The notes under the pieces: generated by a model
Told to the model about the DNA's origin: nothing
What the model saw: the letters and a program-made list of their open reading frames with translations, nothing else
Database searches by the model: none
Shown: one piece after another, positions 26,497-38,079 of the stretch
How the letters are laid out: every line of letters starts with the position of its first letter
How positions within the stretch are numbered: the stretch's first letter is position 1
Made by a program: the position numbers and the translations under genes
Source of the DNA: Stutzerimonas stutzeri RCH2
GTDB lineage: Bacteria > Pseudomonadota > Gammaproteobacteria > Pseudomonadales > Pseudomonadaceae
Assembly: GCF_000327065.1 (NCBI RefSeq)
Contig: NC_019936.1
Location: 2,249,001-2,313,000, forward strand
Direction of reading: 5' to 3'
DNA: 64,000 nt

Positions 26497-27738
26497 ATGT
26501 CCGAGGCTCACTCCAATCCCGCTCGTTTCAGCCCTCGCTGGCTGCTCCTCATCCTTGCCGTGGCCGCCATCGGCCTGCTGGTCTGGTGGCTATGGCCGGC
26601 GCCGCAGGAAACGCCGCAGCGTCCCGGCGGCCGGCCAGGCTTTGGTGCGTTTGGCGGACCGGTTCCCGTGCGCGTCGCCAAGGTGGAGCAGGGCGAGTTC
26701 GAGGTGTTCAACAAGGCGCTTGGCAGCGTAACGCCGCTCAATACCGTGAATCTGCGCAGCCGCGTAGGCGGGGAGCTGGTTGAACTGCGTTTCGAGGAAG
26801 GTCAACGCGTGAAGAAGGGCGACCTGCTGGCGGTGATCGATCCACGCCCTTACAAGGTGGCGTTGCAGCAGGCCGAGGGGACCTTGCAGCAGAACCGTGC
26901 CCAGCTGAAGAACGCCCAGGTCGACTTCGAGCGCTATCGCGGGCTCTTCGCCGATGACAGCATCGCCAAGCAGACCCTCGATACCCAAGAAGCGCTGGTC
27001 AGCCAGTATCAGGGCACGCTGGCAGCCAACCAGGCATCGGTCAACGAGGCACGGCTGAACCTGGAGTTCACCCAGATTCGCTCACCCATCGATGGCCGCG
27101 TCGGCCTGCGCCAGCTCGATGTCGGCAACCTGGTCGCGGCCAATGACACCACGCCGCTGGTGGTGATCACCCAGACCCAGCCGATGTCGATCAGCTTCAC
27201 GCTCCCTGAAGGCGATCTGTTGCCGGTGCTGACCCGCTACCGTCAGGGTGACAAGCTGGCCGTGCAGATCTGGGATCGCGGTGAAAAGCTCATGTTCGGT
27301 GAAGGCTTGCTGGAAAGCATCGACAACCAGATCGACGCCACCACTGGCACCCTGCGGCTGAAGGCGCGTTTTGACAATGAGCAGGAACTGCTCATCCCCA
27401 ACCAGTTCGTCAATGTTCGCCTGCGCGTGGAAACCCTGAGCGATGCGGTACTGATTCCCTCGGCTGCGTTGCAGTTCGGCTCGCGCGGCACATTCGCCTA
27501 TGTCGTTGGCGAGGACAACAAGGTGCAGCTGCGCCTGCTCAAGGCCGGGCCGAGCAATGGCGAAACGACCGTGGTGCTGGAGGGGTTGGAGGTCGGTGAA
27601 CGCGTGGTGATGGAAGGTACCGACCGACTGCGCGACGGTGCCGAGGTGGAAGTGGTCGGCAGTCGTCGCATGGCCGAAGAGGCCGCCGAGAATCCCGTGC
27701 TCGGGGGTGACGAGGCCGCGGAGCGCGAGGCGCAATGA
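26497..27738 (+). CDS. muxA: MuxA, periplasmic adaptor (membrane fusion protein) of an RND efflux pump
   Basis: A 413-residue adaptor. A single N-terminal membrane anchor ([20 protein letters not shown]) is followed by the lipoyl halves ([20 protein letters not shown], then [20 protein letters not shown]), an alpha-hairpin rich in Gln and Ala, and [20 protein letters not shown]. The C-terminal beta-barrel has [20 protein letters not shown]. It matches the MdtA/MuxA group, which pairs with two different RND proteins. The ATG at 26497 precedes the membrane anchor; a longer N-terminus is open but unlikely. It overlaps muxB by 4 bp. No regulator gene is adjacent. Confidence 0.9.
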   Translation: MSEAHSNPARFSPRWLLLILAVAAIGLLVWWLWPAPQETPQRPGGRPGFGAFGGPVPVRVAKVEQGEFEVFNKALGSVTPLNTVNLRSRVGGELVELRFEEGQRVKKGDLLAVIDPRPYKVALQQAEGTLQQNRAQLKNAQVDFERYRGLFADDSIAKQTLDTQEALVSQYQGTLAANQASVNEARLNLEFTQIRSPIDGRVGLRQLDVGNLVAANDTTPLVVITQTQPMSISFTLPEGDLLPVLTRYRQGDKLAVQIWDRGEKLMFGEGLLESIDNQIDATTGTLRLKARFDNEQELLIPNQFVNVRLRVETLSDAVLIPSAALQFGSRGTFAYVVGEDNKVQLRLLKAGPSNGETTVVLEGLEVGERVVMEGTDRLRDGAEVEVVGSRRMAEEAAENPVLGGDEAAEREAQ

Positions 27739-30700
27739 ACATCTCCCGCCTGTTCATCCTGCGCCCGGTCGCGACCACGCTGAGCATGGTCGCGATCCTG
27801 CTGGCCGGCTTGATCGCCTACAAGTTGCTGCCGGTGGCTGCGCTGCCACAGGTGGATTACCCGACCATCCGCGTGATGACACTCTATCCAGGCGCCAGCC
27901 CGGAAGTGATGACCAGCGCGGTGACCGCACCGCTGGAGCGTCAGTTCGGGCAGATGCCGGGCCTGGCGCAGATGTCGTCGACCAGTTCCGGCGGTGCCTC
28001 GGTGATCACCTTGCGCTTTTCGCTGGACGTCGCCCTGGATGTGGCTGAGCAGGAGGTGCAGGCGGCGATCAACGGGGCGAACAACCTGTTGCCCAACGAC
28101 CTGCCGGCACCGCCGGTGTACAACAAGGTCAACCCGGCCGACACGCCGGTACTGACCCTGGCGGTGACCTCCGAATCGCTGCCGTTGCCCAAGCTGCACG
28201 ATCTGGTCGATACACGGATGGCGCAGAAACTGGCGCAGATCAACGGCGTCGGCATGGTCAGCATCGCCGGCGGGCAGCGACCGGCGGTGCGTATTCGCAC
28301 CAATCCCGAGGCGCTGGCGGCCTATGGGCTGTCGCTGGCCGACGTGCGTTCGCTGATCACCAGCTCCAACGTCAACCAGCCCAAGGGCAACTTCGACGGT
28401 CCGACCCGGGTGTCGATGCTCGATGCCAATGACCAGCTGAAGACGCCGGAGGAATACGCCGAGCTAATCCTGACCTATCAGGATGGCGCAGCCCTGCGGC
28501 TGAAGGATGTCGCCGATATCGTCGACGGCGCCGAAAACGAGCGCCTCGCGGCCTGGGCCAACGAGAGCCAGGCGGTGCTGCTGAATGTCCAGCGTCAGCC
28601 GGGCGCCAATGTCATCGATGTGGTCGAACGCATCCAGGCGCTGCTACCGGAAGTGACCGCCAGCATGCCGGCCGGGCTCGATGTGGTTGTCCTAACCGAC
28701 CGCACCCAGACCATCCGTGCCGCGGTTACCGATGTACAGCATGAGCTGATGCTCGCCACCTTCCTGGTGGTGATGGTGACCTTCGTCTTCCTCAAGAAGC
28801 TCTCGGCCACGGTGATTCCATCGATTGCCGTGCCGCTGTCGCTGGTCGGCACCTTTGCGGTGATGTACGTCTGCGGCTTCTCCCTGAACAACCTGACATT
28901 GATGGCGCTGACCATCGCCACGGGCTTCGTGGTGGACGACGCCATCGTCATGCTGGAGAACATCGCGCGGCATCTGGAGGAGGGCGAGACACCGCTCAAT
29001 GCGGCGCTCAAGGGCGCACGGCAGATTGGTTTTACGCTGATCTCGCTGACCTTCTCGCTGATCGCCGTGCTGATTCCGCTGCTATTCATGCAGGACGTCG
29101 TCGGCCGGCTGTTCCGCGAATTCGCCATTACCCTGGCGGTGGCGATTCTGATCTCGCTGGTGGTCTCGCTGACGCTGACGCCGATGATGTGCGCCAAGCT
29201 GCTCAAGCCGCACAGTGTCGCCGAGGCCAAGCCGGACTGGGTCGAGCGGCTGATCGGCGGCTACTCGCGCTGGCTGACCTGGGTGCTGCGTCACCAGACG
29301 CTGACCCTGCTGGTAGCGGTGGCCACGCTCGGCCTGACCGTTGTGCTCTATCTCGCTGTGCCCAAGGGCTTCTTCCCGGTGCAGGACACCGGTGTCATTC
29401 AGGGCATCAGCGAAGCGCCGCAGTCGATTTCCTTCCGCGCCATGAGCGAGCGTCAGCAGGCGCTGGCCCGGGTGATCCTCGCCGACCCGTCGGTGCAAAG
29501 CCTGTCGTCCTATATCGGCGTGGATGGCGACAACGTCACGCTCAACAGTGGTCGTCTGCTGATCAACCTCAAGCCCCACGGCGAGCGCGACCTGACCGCT
29601 AGCCAGATCATCGATCGGCTTCGACCGGAGCTGGCCAAGGTGCCGGGCATCGAGCTGTATCTGCAGCCGGTACAGGATCTATCCATCGAGGATCGCGTCA
29701 GCCGCACGCAGTTCCAGTTCAGCCTGGAAACGCCGGACAGCGAGCTGCTGCAGGAGTGGACGCCGCGCCTGGTCGAGGCCCTGCGTGAGCGGCCGGAACT
29801 GACCGATGTGGCGAGCGACCTGCAGAGCAATGGCCTGCAGATCTACCTGGATATCGATCGCGACGCGGCGGCGCGATTGGGCATTCAGGTGGCGGACATC
29901 ACCGATGCGCTGTACGACGCCTTCGGCCAACGGCAGATATCCACCATCTTCACCCAGGCCAGCCAGTATCGCGTGGTGCTGGAGGCGGAGGCGGGCAATC
30001 GCCTCGGCCCGCAGGCGCTGGAGCAGCTGTTCGTGCAGAGCGAAGGTGGCACACCGGTGCGCCTTTCGAGCCTGGCAACCTTTGAGCAGCGCAACGCGCC
30101 GCTGCTGATCAACCATATCGGCCAGTTCCCGGCGGTGACCCTTTCGTTCAACCTGGCCAGCGGCGTGTCGCTGGGCAAGGCGGTGGAGGTGATCGAGGCG
30201 GTGGAGCAGCAGATCGGTCTGCCCGCCGGCATCCAGACGCGCTTCCAGGGCGCTGCCGAGGCGTTCCGCGCCTCGCTGTCGAGCACGCTGCTGCTGATTT
30301 TCGCCGCGGTGGTGACCATGTACATCGTGCTCGGCGTGCTCTACGAGAGCTACATCCATCCGATTACCATCCTCTCGACGCTGCCCTCGGCGGCGGTAGG
30401 CGCCTTGCTCGCGCTGCTGCTGACCGGCAACGATCTGGGCCTGATCGCGATCATTGGCATCATCCTCTTGATCGGCATCGTCAAGAAGAACGCAATCATG
30501 ATGATCGACTTCGCCCTGGAGGCCGAACGGCACCAGGGCATGAGCCCGCAGGATGCGATCTACCGCGCGGCACTGCTGCGTTTCCGGCCGATCCTGATGA
30601 CCACCCTGGCGGCGCTTTTCGGTGCGATTCCGCTGATGCTGGCGTCCGGTTCCGGCGCCGAGTTGCGCCAGCCGCTGGGCCTGGTGTTGGTTGGCGGGCT

Positions 30701-30815
30701 GCTACTGAGTCAATTGCTGACGCTGTTCACCACACCGGTGATCTACCTGTTCTTCGACCGCCTCGGCCAGCGCTTCGGGCGTCGACGCGAGCCGCTGCTG
30801 GAGGCTGAAGCGTGA
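27735..30815 (+). CDS. muxB: MuxB, RND efflux transporter (first of two)
   Basis: A 1026-residue inner-membrane proton-drug antiporter of the HAE1 group. It begins [22 protein letters not shown]4 carries the proton-relay pair in [20 protein letters not shown]. Periplasmic porter subdomains lie between TM1-2 and TM7-8. [20 protein letters not shown] in TM10-11 and [20 protein letters not shown] are typical. MdtBC/MuxBC systems need both RND subunits, which form a mixed trimer. Spacing to muxC is 28 bp. It shares recognisable long similarity with muxC, reflecting ancient duplication. Confidence 0.93.
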   Translation: MNISRLFILRPVATTLSMVAILLAGLIAYKLLPVAALPQVDYPTIRVMTLYPGASPEVMTSAVTAPLERQFGQMPGLAQMSSTSSGGASVITLRFSLDVALDVAEQEVQAAINGANNLLPNDLPAPPVYNKVNPADTPVLTLAVTSESLPLPKLHDLVDTRMAQKLAQINGVGMVSIAGGQRPAVRIRTNPEALAAYGLSLADVRSLITSSNVNQPKGNFDGPTRVSMLDANDQLKTPEEYAELILTYQDGAALRLKDVADIVDGAENERLAAWANESQAVLLNVQRQPGANVIDVVERIQALLPEVTASMPAGLDVVVLTDRTQTIRAAVTDVQHELMLATFLVVMVTFVFLKKLSATVIPSIAVPLSLVGTFAVMYVCGFSLNNLTLMALTIATGFVVDDAIVMLENIARHLEEGETPLNAALKGARQIGFTLISLTFSLIAVLIPLLFMQDVVGRLFREFAITLAVAILISLVVSLTLTPMMCAKLLKPHSVAEAKPDWVERLIGGYSRWLTWVLRHQTLTLLVAVATLGLTVVLYLAVPKGFFPVQDTGVIQGISEAPQSISFRAMSERQQALARVILADPSVQSLSSYIGVDGDNVTLNSGRLLINLKPHGERDLTASQIIDRLRPELAKVPGIELYLQPVQDLSIEDRVSRTQFQFSLETPDSELLQEWTPRLVEALRERPELTDVASDLQSNGLQIYLDIDRDAAARLGIQVADITDALYDAFGQRQISTIFTQASQYRVVLEAEAGNRLGPQALEQLFVQSEGGTPVRLSSLATFEQRNAPLLINHIGQFPAVTLSFNLASGVSLGKAVEVIEAVEQQIGLPAGIQTRFQGAAEAFRASLSSTLLLIFAAVVTMYIVLGVLYESYIHPITILSTLPSAAVGALLALLLTGNDLGLIAIIGIILLIGIVKKNAIMMIDFALEAERHQGMSPQDAIYRAALLRFRPILMTTLAALFGAIPLMLASGSGAELRQPLGLVLVGGLLLSQLLTLFTTPVIYLFFDRLGQRFGRRREPLLEAEA

Positions 30816-30843
30816 GCCAGCCTGTGACCGTGCGGGGGCGGGC

Positions 30844-33800
30844 ATGAACCTTTCCGCGCCCTTTATTGCCCGCCCCGTGGCGACCATGTTGCTCAGCCTG
30901 GCGATCCTGCTGCTCGGCGGGGTCAGCTTCGGCCTGCTGCCGGTATCGCCGCTGCCGAACATGGACTTCCCGGTGATCACCGTGCAGGCCAGCCTGCCCG
31001 GCGCCAGCCCGGAGATCATGGCCTCCAGCGTGGCGACACCGCTGGAACGCTCGCTGGGCAGCATCGCCGGGGTCAGCCAGATGACCAGCCGCAGCAGCCA
31101 GGGCTCGACCCGGATCATCATCCAGTTCGATCTGGATCGCGACATCAATGGCGCTGCCCGCGACGTGCAGGCGGCCATCAATGCCTCGCGCAACCTGTTG
31201 CCCAGCGGCATGCGCAGCATGCCCACCTACCGCAAGATCAATCCGTCGCAGGCACCGATCATGGTGCTTTCGCTGACTTCCGAGGTACTGGACAAGGCCG
31301 AGCTGTACGACATCGGCTCCACCATCCTGGCGCAGAAGCTGTCGCAGGTCTCCGGCGTTGGCGAGATCCAGGTCGGCGGCAGCTCGCTGCCGGCGGTGCG
31401 TGTCGAATTGCAGCCGCAGCAGCTGGAGCAGTACGGTGTGTCGCTGGATGAAGTGCGCCAGACCATCGCCAACGGCAACGTGCGCCGGCCCAAAGGCATG
31501 GTCGAGGACGCCGACCAGCACTGGCAGGTGCGCGCCAATGACCAGCTGCACCAGGCCGCCGACTACACACCACTGATCATCCGCTATCAGGATGGCGCCG
31601 CACTGCGCCTGGGTGACGTGGCGCGAGTGCGCGATTCGGTGGAGGACCGCTACAACAGTGGCTTCTTCAATAACGAACAGGCCGTGCTGCTGATCGTCAA
31701 CCGCCAGGCCGGCGCCAACATCATCGAGACCATCGAGGGCATCCGCCGCGAGCTACCAGCACTGCAGGCGATCATGCCGGGCAGCGTCGACCTGAACATC
31801 GCCATGGACCGCTCACCGGTGATCCGCGCCACGCTGCACGAGGCCGAGCGCACCCTGCTGATCGCGGTAGGCCTGGTCATCGTGCTGGTGTTCCTGTTCC
31901 TCGGCCGCCTGCGCACCGCACTGATCCCGGCACTGGCGGTGCCGGTGTCGCTGGTCGGCACCTTTGCCGTGATGTACATGTTCGGCTTCTCGCTCAACGT
32001 GCTGTCGCTGATGGCACTGATCCTCGCCGCCGGCCTGGTGGTGGACGACGCCATCGTGGTGCTGGAGAACATCGCCCGGCATATCGACGATGGCATGCCA
32101 CCGCTGAAGGCGGCCTACGTCGGCACCCGCGAGGTCGGTTTCACGCTGCTGTCGATGAACCTGTCGCTGGTGGTGGTGTTCGTCTCCATCCTCTATATGG
32201 GCGGCATCGTCGAACGGCTGTTCCGCGAGTTCTCCATCACCCTGGCGGCGGCAATCCTGGTGTCGCTGCTGGTCTCGCTGACCCTGACGCCAATGCTTTG
32301 CGCGCGCTGGCTCAAGCCGCATGAGCCGGAGAAGGAAGGGCGCCTGCAGCGCTGGAGCCACGATGCTCATCAGTGGCTGCTGCGCTACTACGATCGTTCG
32401 CTGAGCTGGGCGCTGCGTCATCGGCGCATCACCTTGCTCAGCCTGCTGGCGACCATTGCGCTGAACGTGGTGCTCTACGTGCAGGTGCCCAAGACATTTC
32501 TGCCGCAGCAGGACACTGGGCAGATCACCGGCTTTATCCGCGGCGACGACGGCATGTCGTTCCAGGTCATGCAGCCGAAGATGGAGATCTTCCGCAAGGC
32601 AGTCCTCGCCGACCCGGCGGTGGAAAGCGTGGCCGGCTTCATCGGCGGGCAGGGCGGCATCAACAACGCGTTCATGATCGTGCGGCTGAAACCGTTGAAT
32701 GAGCGCGGTATTTCGGCGCAAAAGGTCATCGAGCGCATCCGCAAGAATCAGCCGAAGGTGCCCGGTGGACGGATGTTCCTCATGGCCGACCAGGACCTGC
32801 AATTCGGCGGTGGCCGGCAGAGCAGCTCGGCCTATGCCTATACGCTGTTGGCGAGCGACCTCAACGACCTGCGTACCTGGGTGCCACAGGTGACCCGGGC
32901 GCTATCCGACCTGCCGGAGCTCACCAGCATCGACGCCAACGACGGCGAGGGTGCGCAGCAGATCAGCCTGAAGATCGACCGTGATGCGGCCAAGCGTCTG
33001 GGCATCGACATGAGCACCGTGACCACGCTGCTCAACAATGCTTTCAGCCAGCGCCAGATTTCGACCATTTACGAATCGCTCAATCAGTACCAGGTGGTGA
33101 TGGAGATCGATCCGAGCTACGCGCAGTACCCGGAGGTGTTGGAGCAGATTCACGTGGTGACCAGTGACGGCCGCCGCGTGCCGCTGGCCGCATTTGCCCG
33201 CTACGAGCGCAGCCTGGAGGAAGATCGCGTCAGCCACGATGGCCAGTTCGCCGCCGAGAACATCGACTTCGACCTGGCCCCCGGCGTCAGTCTCGACCAG
33301 GCGACCCTGGCCATCGAGCGGGCGGTGGCGGCCATCGGCATGCCCAGTGAGGTGCAGGGCCGTCTCGGCGGCACCGGCAGCGCCTTCCAGACCACCCAGG
33401 AAGGCCAGCCGCTGATGATTCTCGGCGCCTTGCTGCTGGTCTATATCGTGCTGGGCATTCTGTACGAGAGCTACATCCACCCGCTGACCATCCTTTCCAC
33501 CTTGCCCTCGGCGGGTGTGGGCGCCTTGCTGGCGATCATCCTCACCGGCGACCAGTTCAGCCTGATCTCGCTGCTCGGGTTGTTCCTGCTGATCGGCGTG
33601 GTGAAGAAGAACGCCATCCTGATGATCGACCTGGCGTTGCAGTTCGAGCGTCAGGACAAGCTGTCGCCCGCCGACTCGATCCATCGTGCTTGCCTGCTGC
33701 GTTTCCGGCCGATCCTGATGACCACCATGGCGGCGATCCTCGGTGCGTTGCCGCTGCTGCTCGGCGGTGCGGAAGGGGCCGAAATGCGCCAGCCGCTGGG

Positions 33801-33948
33801 TCTGACCATCATTGGCGGGCTGCTGCTGAGCCAGATCCTCACGCTCTACACCACGCCGGTGGTCTATCTGTACCTGGATCGTCTGCGTCATCGTTTCAAC
33901 AGCTGGCGCGGTGTCCGCACCGATGCCGCCCTGGAAAACTCGCTATGA
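30844..33948 (+). CDS. muxC: MuxC, RND efflux transporter (second of two)
   Basis: A 1034-residue RND antiporter. It begins MNLSAPFIARPVATMLLSLA and carries the TM4 pair in GLVVDDAIVVLENIARHIDD. The porter domain has SSQGSTRIIIQFDLDRDING, and the C-terminal half has VVKKNAILMIDLALQFERQD. It is the partner of MuxB; the MuxA-MuxB-MuxC-OpmB arrangement with two pumps and a linked outer-membrane channel is known in P. aeruginosa. It overlaps opmB by 4 bp (ATGA), so the four genes form one tight operon. Known substrates of the homologous system include novobiocin, aztreonam and macrolides; substrate range here is inferred. Confidence 0.93.
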   Translation: MNLSAPFIARPVATMLLSLAILLLGGVSFGLLPVSPLPNMDFPVITVQASLPGASPEIMASSVATPLERSLGSIAGVSQMTSRSSQGSTRIIIQFDLDRDINGAARDVQAAINASRNLLPSGMRSMPTYRKINPSQAPIMVLSLTSEVLDKAELYDIGSTILAQKLSQVSGVGEIQVGGSSLPAVRVELQPQQLEQYGVSLDEVRQTIANGNVRRPKGMVEDADQHWQVRANDQLHQAADYTPLIIRYQDGAALRLGDVARVRDSVEDRYNSGFFNNEQAVLLIVNRQAGANIIETIEGIRRELPALQAIMPGSVDLNIAMDRSPVIRATLHEAERTLLIAVGLVIVLVFLFLGRLRTALIPALAVPVSLVGTFAVMYMFGFSLNVLSLMALILAAGLVVDDAIVVLENIARHIDDGMPPLKAAYVGTREVGFTLLSMNLSLVVVFVSILYMGGIVERLFREFSITLAAAILVSLLVSLTLTPMLCARWLKPHEPEKEGRLQRWSHDAHQWLLRYYDRSLSWALRHRRITLLSLLATIALNVVLYVQVPKTFLPQQDTGQITGFIRGDDGMSFQVMQPKMEIFRKAVLADPAVESVAGFIGGQGGINNAFMIVRLKPLNERGISAQKVIERIRKNQPKVPGGRMFLMADQDLQFGGGRQSSSAYAYTLLASDLNDLRTWVPQVTRALSDLPELTSIDANDGEGAQQISLKIDRDAAKRLGIDMSTVTTLLNNAFSQRQISTIYESLNQYQVVMEIDPSYAQYPEVLEQIHVVTSDGRRVPLAAFARYERSLEEDRVSHDGQFAAENIDFDLAPGVSLDQATLAIERAVAAIGMPSEVQGRLGGTGSAFQTTQEGQPLMILGALLLVYIVLGILYESYIHPLTILSTLPSAGVGALLAIILTGDQFSLISLLGLFLLIGVVKKNAILMIDLALQFERQDKLSPADSIHRACLLRFRPILMTTMAAILGALPLLLGGAEGAEMRQPLGLTIIGGLLLSQILTLYTTPVVYLYLDRLRHRFNSWRGVRTDAALENSL

Positions 33949-35432
33949 ATTCGCCGTCGCTGAACCCCTCATCGCTGAAGCATGCCCTACGCCCCCTCGC
34001 GGTTGCCGTGCTCGCCCTGTCATTGGGAGCCTGCACGCTGGGGCCCGACTACCAACGGCCGGACCTGCCGGTGGCCAGCGAATTCAAGCAGGCCGAAGGC
34101 TGGAAACCCGCCACGCCAGCCGATGCGCTGCAGCGTGGCGAGTGGTGGCGGCTGTACGGCGATGCCGAGCTGGATGCATTGGTGAGCCGGCTGAATGTCT
34201 CCAACCAGAACATTGCCGCGGCCGAGGCGCAGTTCCGCCAGGCACGGGCGCTGGTTCGCGGCGCGCGCTCGCAGCTGTTTCCGATCCTGTCCGGCAGCGC
34301 TGGCGTCAGTCGTTCGGCCCAAGGCAGCGGTAGCACCAGCAGCACCGGTAGTACTTTCAATGGTGGGGTGGGTGAAAGCTACGAAGCGGGCCTGAGCGCA
34401 TCCTGGGAGGCCGATATCTGGGGCCGCTTGCGCCGCAACCTGGAAGCCAATCGCGCCAATATGCAGGCCAGCGCCGCTGACCTCGCTGCTGCTCGGCTCA
34501 GTCTGCAGGCGGAACTGGTGCAGACCTATCTGCAACTGCGGGTGATCGACGAACACCAGCGGCTGCTCGACCAGACGGTAGAGGCCTATGCGCGCTCGCT
34601 GCGCCTGACCGAGAACCAGTATCGCGCCGGCATCGTGCCCCGGTCCGATGTCAGCCAAGCGCAGACGCAGCTCAAGAGCACCCAGGCGCAGGCCATCGAC
34701 CTCAAGTGGCAACGGGCGCAGATGGAGCATGCAATCGCGGTGCTGGTGGGCGTGGCGCCGTCGGAACTGGGCATCGCCGTGCGCGAGGATATCCCGCCGT
34801 TGCCGGCGATACCGCTCGCCGTGCCGTCGCAGTTGCTCGAGCGTCGTCCGGATATCGCCTCGGCCGAGCGTCAGGTGATGGCGGCCAATGCCAACATCGG
34901 CGTGGCGGAGGCCGCCTGGTATCCCGAGCTGACACTGTCGGCCAGCGGCGGCTATCGCAACAGTAGCTTCAGCGACCTGTTCAGCGTACCCAATCGGTTC
35001 TGGTCACTGGGGCCGCAACTGGCACTGACGCTGCTCGATTTCGGTGGACGGCGTGCCGAACTGGAGCGGGCCGAGGCCAGTTACGATCAGACCGTGGCCA
35101 GTTACCGGCAGACGGTGCTGAACAGCTTCCGCGAGGTGGAGGACTACCTGGTGCAGCTGCGCGTGCTGGAAGAGGAGGCAGTGGTTCAGCGTGAGGCGCT
35201 GGAGGCTGCACAGGAATCCCTGCGGCTGATCGAGAACCAGTATCGCGCCGGTACGGTGGACTTCCTCAGCGTGGCAACGGTGCAGACCACAGCGCTGAAC
35301 AACCAGCGCACCAACCTGACGTTGCTTGGCGACCGGCTGACCGCCAGTGTGCTGCTGATCGCGGCGCTGGGTGGTGGCTGGGATGCTCAACAACTGGAGC
35401 TGGCGCCGGTACTTTCGACCACCGAACGCTGA
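33945..35432 (+). CDS. opmB: OpmB, outer-membrane channel lipoprotein of the Mux pump (TolC/OprM family)
   Basis: A 495-residue RND outer-membrane factor. The lipoprotein signal ends in the lipobox LSLGAC, so the mature N-terminal Cys is lipid-modified. Two OEP repeats follow: GDAELDALVSRLNVSNQNIA and ENQYRAGIVPRSDVSQAQTQ in the first half, and ENQYRAGTVDFLSVATVQTT in the second. LLERRPDIASAERQVMAANA and GVAEAAWYPELTLSASGGYR are hallmarks. The ATG at 33945 lies inside the muxC stop region and immediately precedes the lipoprotein signal. A terminator follows at 35445. Confidence 0.92.
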   Translation: MNSPSLNPSSLKHALRPLAVAVLALSLGACTLGPDYQRPDLPVASEFKQAEGWKPATPADALQRGEWWRLYGDAELDALVSRLNVSNQNIAAAEAQFRQARALVRGARSQLFPILSGSAGVSRSAQGSGSTSSTGSTFNGGVGESYEAGLSASWEADIWGRLRRNLEANRANMQASAADLAAARLSLQAELVQTYLQLRVIDEHQRLLDQTVEAYARSLRLTENQYRAGIVPRSDVSQAQTQLKSTQAQAIDLKWQRAQMEHAIAVLVGVAPSELGIAVREDIPPLPAIPLAVPSQLLERRPDIASAERQVMAANANIGVAEAAWYPELTLSASGGYRNSSFSDLFSVPNRFWSLGPQLALTLLDFGGRRAELERAEASYDQTVASYRQTVLNSFREVEDYLVQLRVLEEEAVVQREALEAAQESLRLIENQYRAGTVDFLSVATVQTTALNNQRTNLTLLGDRLTASVLLIAALGGGWDAQQLELAPVLSTTER

Positions 35433-35444
35433 GTGCACGGGCAT

Positions 35445-35475
35445 AAAAAAGCCCCGCCAACAGGCAGGGCTTTTT
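35445..35475. terminator. Bidirectional terminator after opmB
   Basis: The stem AAAAAGCCC...GGGCTTTTT, with extra GCC/GGC pairing inside, has an A-run on one side and a T-run on the other. It lies 12 bp after opmB and 15 bp from the stop of the convergent dctP. Confidence 0.85.
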
Positions 35476-35490
35476 GCATTGCAGGTCTGG

Positions 35491-36534
<1,044 letters not shown>

Positions 36535-36630
36535 CTAGGACACGTCTAGGCTTTCAGCCGCCCCTTATGCCAAAGATAGATGACGACTGAAAGCGCTTTC
36601 CCGAACCAACCCGACGGGAGTGGCAGCGTG

Positions 36631-38079
36631 TCACAGTTTTGCCTGGTGTCCCTCCGCTGGCGCCATCGCCGCGTTGCTGGTCCGCAGTGACTTATCGGTC
36701 ACTTCCCAGCCGCCGCCAAGCGCCTTGTACAGCGCGACCACCCCGCGATAGAGCTCCACTTCGGCCTGCGCCTGAGCATCCTCGGCCGTCAGGCGTTCGC
36801 GTTCGGCATCCAGCAACACCAGAAAATCGGCTGTGCCTTCGCGATAGCGTATTTCCGCTTGCCGGGCAGCGGCACGGCTGGCGGTGGACTGGCGCAGCAG
36901 AGAAAGCAGGCGCTGCTGGGCATTGGCGTAATCACTGAAGGCGTTCTCCGACTCTTCCAGTGCCAGCAGGACCTGGTGCTCATAGCTGGCCAGCGCCGCG
37001 TCGGCATCGGCTTCGGCACCACGCAGGCGCGCCCGCACGCTGCCTAGATCGAACGCCGCCCAGCTGATACTCGGTGCCACCCCCCAGGCCTGAGCGGCGC
37101 TGGAACCGATCTGCGAACCGCGCCCGGCGATGAAGCCGAGGAAGCCGGAAAGGCTGACCCTCGGAAACAGATCAGCAGTGGCGACGCCGACATCGGCAGT
37201 GGCCGCGGCCAGCTGACGCTCGGCTGCACGAATGTCCGGGCGCCGGCGCAGCAGCTCGCCGGGATCGCCAATCGGTAGCGCCTTGGCAATTGCCGGCAGG
37301 TCGCGCGGGGCGAGGTCGACGGCAAGCTGATCGGCGCGCTGGCCGAGCAGGGTAGCGATGCGATTGCGCGCACGTGCCTGTTGCGCCCTGAGCTGCGGCA
37401 GGCTGGCTTCGGTCGCCGCCAGCCTCGCGTCGGCGCGCAGCACGTCGAGCTCGCTGCCGACGCCCGCTTCGCGCAGCTGTTCGGTCAGTTCATGGGAATT
37501 GCGCTGGTTGGCCAGGTTGTCGCGGGCGATGCGCTCGCGCAACTGGGCACCGCGCAACTGGCCGTAGGCATCCACCAGCTCGGCAATCAGGCTGACCTGC
37601 AGCTGATAGAGCTCGGCTTCGACGGCATCGGCCTGCGCCTCGCTGGATTCCAGACGGCGCTGGATGCGGCCGAACAGGTCCAGCTCCCAGGCCATGTCCA
37701 GCCCCAGATCATAGCGTTCTGCATTCACGCGCTGCTCGGTCACGCCCGGTTGCTGGGCCTTGCCGATATCGGCGCTGGCACCGGCAGTGACGGTGGGCAG
37801 ACGATCATTGCTGACGTCATCGCGGATCGCCCGGGCGGCACGCAGGCGGGCATAGGCGATGCGCAGTTCGCGGTTCTCGGCCAGCGCTTCGCCGACCAGG
37901 GCATCCAGCGTCGGGTCTTCGAACTGTTGCCACCAGGCTGCCTCGAAGCGCGAGCGGTCGTAATCGCCACTCGCTGCTTGGCTGATGCGCGCCGGTTCAG
38001 GTTGCGGTGCCCGGTAATCCGGGCCGACCGCGCAGGCGCTCAGTGCCAGAGAGAGCAGTGAAAGGGCGAAGAACTTCAT
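36631..38079 (-). CDS. oprN: OprN, outer-membrane channel of the MexEF pump
   Basis: A 482-residue TolC-family lipoprotein. The signal MKFFALSLLSLALSAC ends in the lipobox LSAC. It strongly resembles P. aeruginosa OprN from memory: GDYDRSRFEAAWWQQFEDPT, RAARAIRDDVSNDRLPTVTA, GKAQQPGVTEQRVNAERYDL and LFPRVSLSGFLGFIAGRGSQ are shared features, as is DFLVLLDAERERLTAEDAQA near the end. The ATG at 38079 overlaps the mexF stop by 4 bp, so it is translated as the last gene of mexEF-oprN. A frame extending upstream is an overlap with mexF and not part of the protein. Confidence 0.93.
   Translation of the reverse strand: MKFFALSLLSLALSACAVGPDYRAPQPEPARISQAASGDYDRSRFEAAWWQQFEDPTLDALVGEALAENRELRIAYARLRAARAIRDDVSNDRLPTVTAGASADIGKAQQPGVTEQRVNAERYDLGLDMAWELDLFGRIQRRLESSEAQADAVEAELYQLQVSLIAELVDAYGQLRGAQLRERIARDNLANQRNSHELTEQLREAGVGSELDVLRADARLAATEASLPQLRAQQARARNRIATLLGQRADQLAVDLAPRDLPAIAKALPIGDPGELLRRRPDIRAAERQLAAATADVGVATADLFPRVSLSGFLGFIAGRGSQIGSSAAQAWGVAPSISWAAFDLGSVRARLRGAEADADAALASYEHQVLLALEESENAFSDYANAQQRLLSLLRQSTASRAAARQAEIRYREGTADFLVLLDAERERLTAEDAQAQAEVELYRGVVALYKALGGGWEVTDKSLRTSNAAMAPAEGHQAKL

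Noticed and set aside
27735..33948. Recent tandem duplication of the two RND genes muxB and muxC
   Set aside because: They are clearly homologous but strongly diverged, and the two-pump arrangement is the known MdtBC/MuxBC design.
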